NCBI GenBank assembly: GCA_002339725.1 | Contig: DDKN01000083.1 | Coordinates: 1 to 9,105 of the forward strand | DNA from: Thiobacillus sp. UBA2597 | GTDB lineage: Bacteria > Pseudomonadota > Gammaproteobacteria > Burkholderiales > Thiobacillaceae | DNA length: 9,105 bases | Direction of reading: 5' to 3' | Part shown: positions 8,038 through 9,105 of the stretch, in pieces | Position numbering within the stretch: position 1 is the first letter of the stretch | How the letters are laid out: each line of letters starts with the position of its first letter | The notes under the pieces: generated by a model | Told to the model about the DNA's origin: nothing | Database searches by the model: none | What the model saw: the letters and a program-made list of their open reading frames with translations, nothing else | Made by a program: the position numbers and the translations under genes

Positions 8038-8847
8038 ATGACTTCCGAATCGGCCCCCCTGATCGAAATCAAGGACCTGCACTTCGCCTACGGCCACCAC
8101 CACGTGCTCAAGGGCATCAATCTGTCCATCCACCGTGGCCAGATCGTCGCCCTGCTCGGCGTTTCCGGCTGCGGCAAGAGCACCCTGCTGCGCGTGATGA
8201 CCGGTCAGGAAAGACCGCGCAAAGGCAGCGTTCGCATCGACGGCCAGGTGGTGCATGAGCTGGACAACGAGGGCCTTTACGCCCTGCGCCGCAAGATGGG
8301 CATGATGTTCCAGGTCAGCGGCCTGTTCACCGACCTCTCGGTCTACGACAACCTGGCCTTCCCCCTGCGCGAGCACACCGATCTGCCGGAAGAGATGATC
8401 CGCGACCTGGTGATGATGAAGCTGCACGCCGTCGGGCTGCGCGGCGCGCACGGCCTGATGCCGGCCGAGCTGTCGGGCGGCATGGAGCGGCGGGTGGCCC
8501 TGGCCCGGGCCACCGTGCTCGACCCCATGCTGATCATGTACGACGAGCCCTTCGCCGGGCTGGACCCGATCTCGCTCAACGTCATCGCCAACAAGATCCG
8601 CAATCTGAACGATGCCCTGGGCATCACCTCCATCGTGGTGACCTACGACGTGTCGGAATCGCTCAAGGTGGCCGACTACGCCTATTTCATCGACGGCGGC
8701 GTGGTGGTGGCCGCGGGACCGGCCAAGGCGATGCCGGAGTCGACCGACCCCTTCGTGCATCAGTTCATCCACGCCGAGGAAGACGGCCCGGTCGCCTTCC
8801 ACATGCGTGCGCATCCCTTCGCGCTCGAGTTGGGCCTGCAGCGCTGA
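8038..8847 (+). CDS. MlaF-type ABC transporter ATP-binding protein (solitary)
   Basis: This is a 269-residue ABC ATPase. It has Walker A GVSGCGKST (41-49), Q-loop FQVSGLF (91-97), signature LSGGMERR (145-152), Walker B LIMYDE (165-170) with the catalytic Glu170, and D-loop AGLDP (173-177). The LSGGM signature, the MMFQxSGLF Q-loop and the C-terminal DGPVAFHMRAHP fit the MlaF/Ttg2A group, which powers phospholipid movement between inner and outer membrane with MlaE, MlaD, MlaC and MlaB. None of these partners is next to it: holC diverges upstream and sucD converges downstream, so it is a single-gene unit. The H-loop reads VVTYDV, with Tyr203 where most ABC ATPases have His. I used ATG 8038, although the ribosome site is weak. 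I withhold the symbol mlaF because the partners are not seen, and a paralogue with another permease is possible. Confidence 0.9.
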   Translation: MTSESAPLIEIKDLHFAYGHHHVLKGINLSIHRGQIVALLGVSGCGKSTLLRVMTGQERPRKGSVRIDGQVVHELDNEGLYALRRKMGMMFQVSGLFTDLSVYDNLAFPLREHTDLPEEMIRDLVMMKLHAVGLRGAHGLMPAELSGGMERRVALARATVLDPMLIMYDEPFAGLDPISLNVIANKIRNLNDALGITSIVVTYDVSESLKVADYAYFIDGGVVVAAGPAKAMPESTDPFVHQFIHAEEDGPVAFHMRAHPFALELGLQR

Positions 8848-8856
8848 GCCCGGAAA

Positions 8857-8888
8857 CGAAAACGGCAGGCCGCGGCCTGCCGTTTTCG
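8857..8888. terminator. Bidirectional intrinsic terminator between the MlaF-type gene and sucD
   Basis: A perfect 32-bp palindrome (CGAAAACGGCAGGCCG and its reverse complement) begins 10 bp after the ATPase stop and ends 19 bp past the sucD stop on the other strand. The GC stem is bordered by AAAA and TTTT, so it can end transcription from both convergent genes. Confidence 0.88.
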
Positions 8889-8907
8889 CGTGCGCAGCGG
8901 ATCGGCC

Positions 8908-9105
8908 TCAGCGGCGCATCGCCTGCACCACCGCCGCGCCCAGCCCGGCCGGCGATTGGGCCACCACCACTCCCGCCCGCTCCAGCGCCGCGATCTTCTC
9001 GGCCGCGGTGCCCTTGCCGCCGGCGATGATCGCGCCGGCATGGCCCATGCGCTTGCCCGGGGGCGCGGTGAGGCCGGCGATGTAGGCCGCCACCGGCTTC
9101 TTCAC
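8908..9105 (-). CDS. sucD: Succinate--CoA ligase (ADP-forming) subunit alpha, C-terminal part
   Basis: SucD is the alpha subunit of succinyl-CoA synthetase, the citric acid cycle enzyme that makes ATP from succinyl-CoA. The 65 residues visible are the C-terminal end: KKPVAAYIAGLTAPPGKRMG, then HAGAIIAGGKGTA, which carries the phosphohistidine loop (the His of GHAGA is phosphorylated during catalysis), then the helix ending at Arg-Arg. The gene enters from the right edge, so no start is seen. The first GTG at 9105 is an internal valine codon. The terminator at 8857-8888 lies just past its stop. sucC would be expected beyond the right edge. Confidence 0.95.
   Translation of the reverse strand: MKKPVAAYIAGLTAPPGKRMGHAGAIIAGGKGTAAEKIAALERAGVVVAQSPAGLGAAVVQAMRR

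Overview
This window is high-GC, tightly packed chromosomal DNA. The valS neighbourhood (holC, a small unknown gene, then valS in one direction) and the protein sequences suggest a betaproteobacterium, perhaps near Rhodocyclales or Nitrosomonadales. That placement is an inference from gene order and protein feel, not from a search.

Left part (1-3732): a molybdenum cofactor (Moco) locus. moaA runs leftward (1112 to 134). mobB, moeA, moaD and moaE run rightward (1182 to 3732). The two units diverge from a 69-bp gap that holds a near-perfect ModE-type molybdate operator, and this operator overlaps a good sigma70-like promoter for the rightward unit. MoaA makes the first pterin intermediate. MoaD and MoaE form molybdopterin synthase, MoeA inserts molybdenum, and MobB assists the guanine-dinucleotide step. 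moaC, mogA/moaB and mobA are not in the window. Both genes next to the shared promoter, moaA and mobB, carry a one-base insertion that breaks the frame while the rest of each protein stays well conserved. moaD and moaE are separated by a 122-bp inverted-repeat element of the GCAAAGG-rich type.

Middle (3733-4300): a single small gene for an exported glycine-zipper protein. It has eleven glycines spaced exactly every four residues and a histidine-rich tail. It ends at a perfect palindromic terminator shared with valS, which converges on it.

Right part (4300-9105): valS, a small unknown gene and holC form a leftward set (holC and the small gene overlap by ATGA). Two GC-rich hairpins lie between the small gene and valS. 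Divergent from holC is a solitary MlaF-type ABC ATPase, without mlaE/D/C/B beside it and with tyrosine where the H-loop histidine is expected. It ends in a second perfect palindromic terminator facing the 3' end of sucD, which runs off the right edge.

No tRNA, rRNA, CRISPR array, transposase or clearly novel multi-gene system is visible. The items most worth checking are the ModE operator/promoter, the twin frameshifts, the inverted repeat inside the Moco operon, the zipper/His-tail protein and the unusual H-loop of the ATPase.
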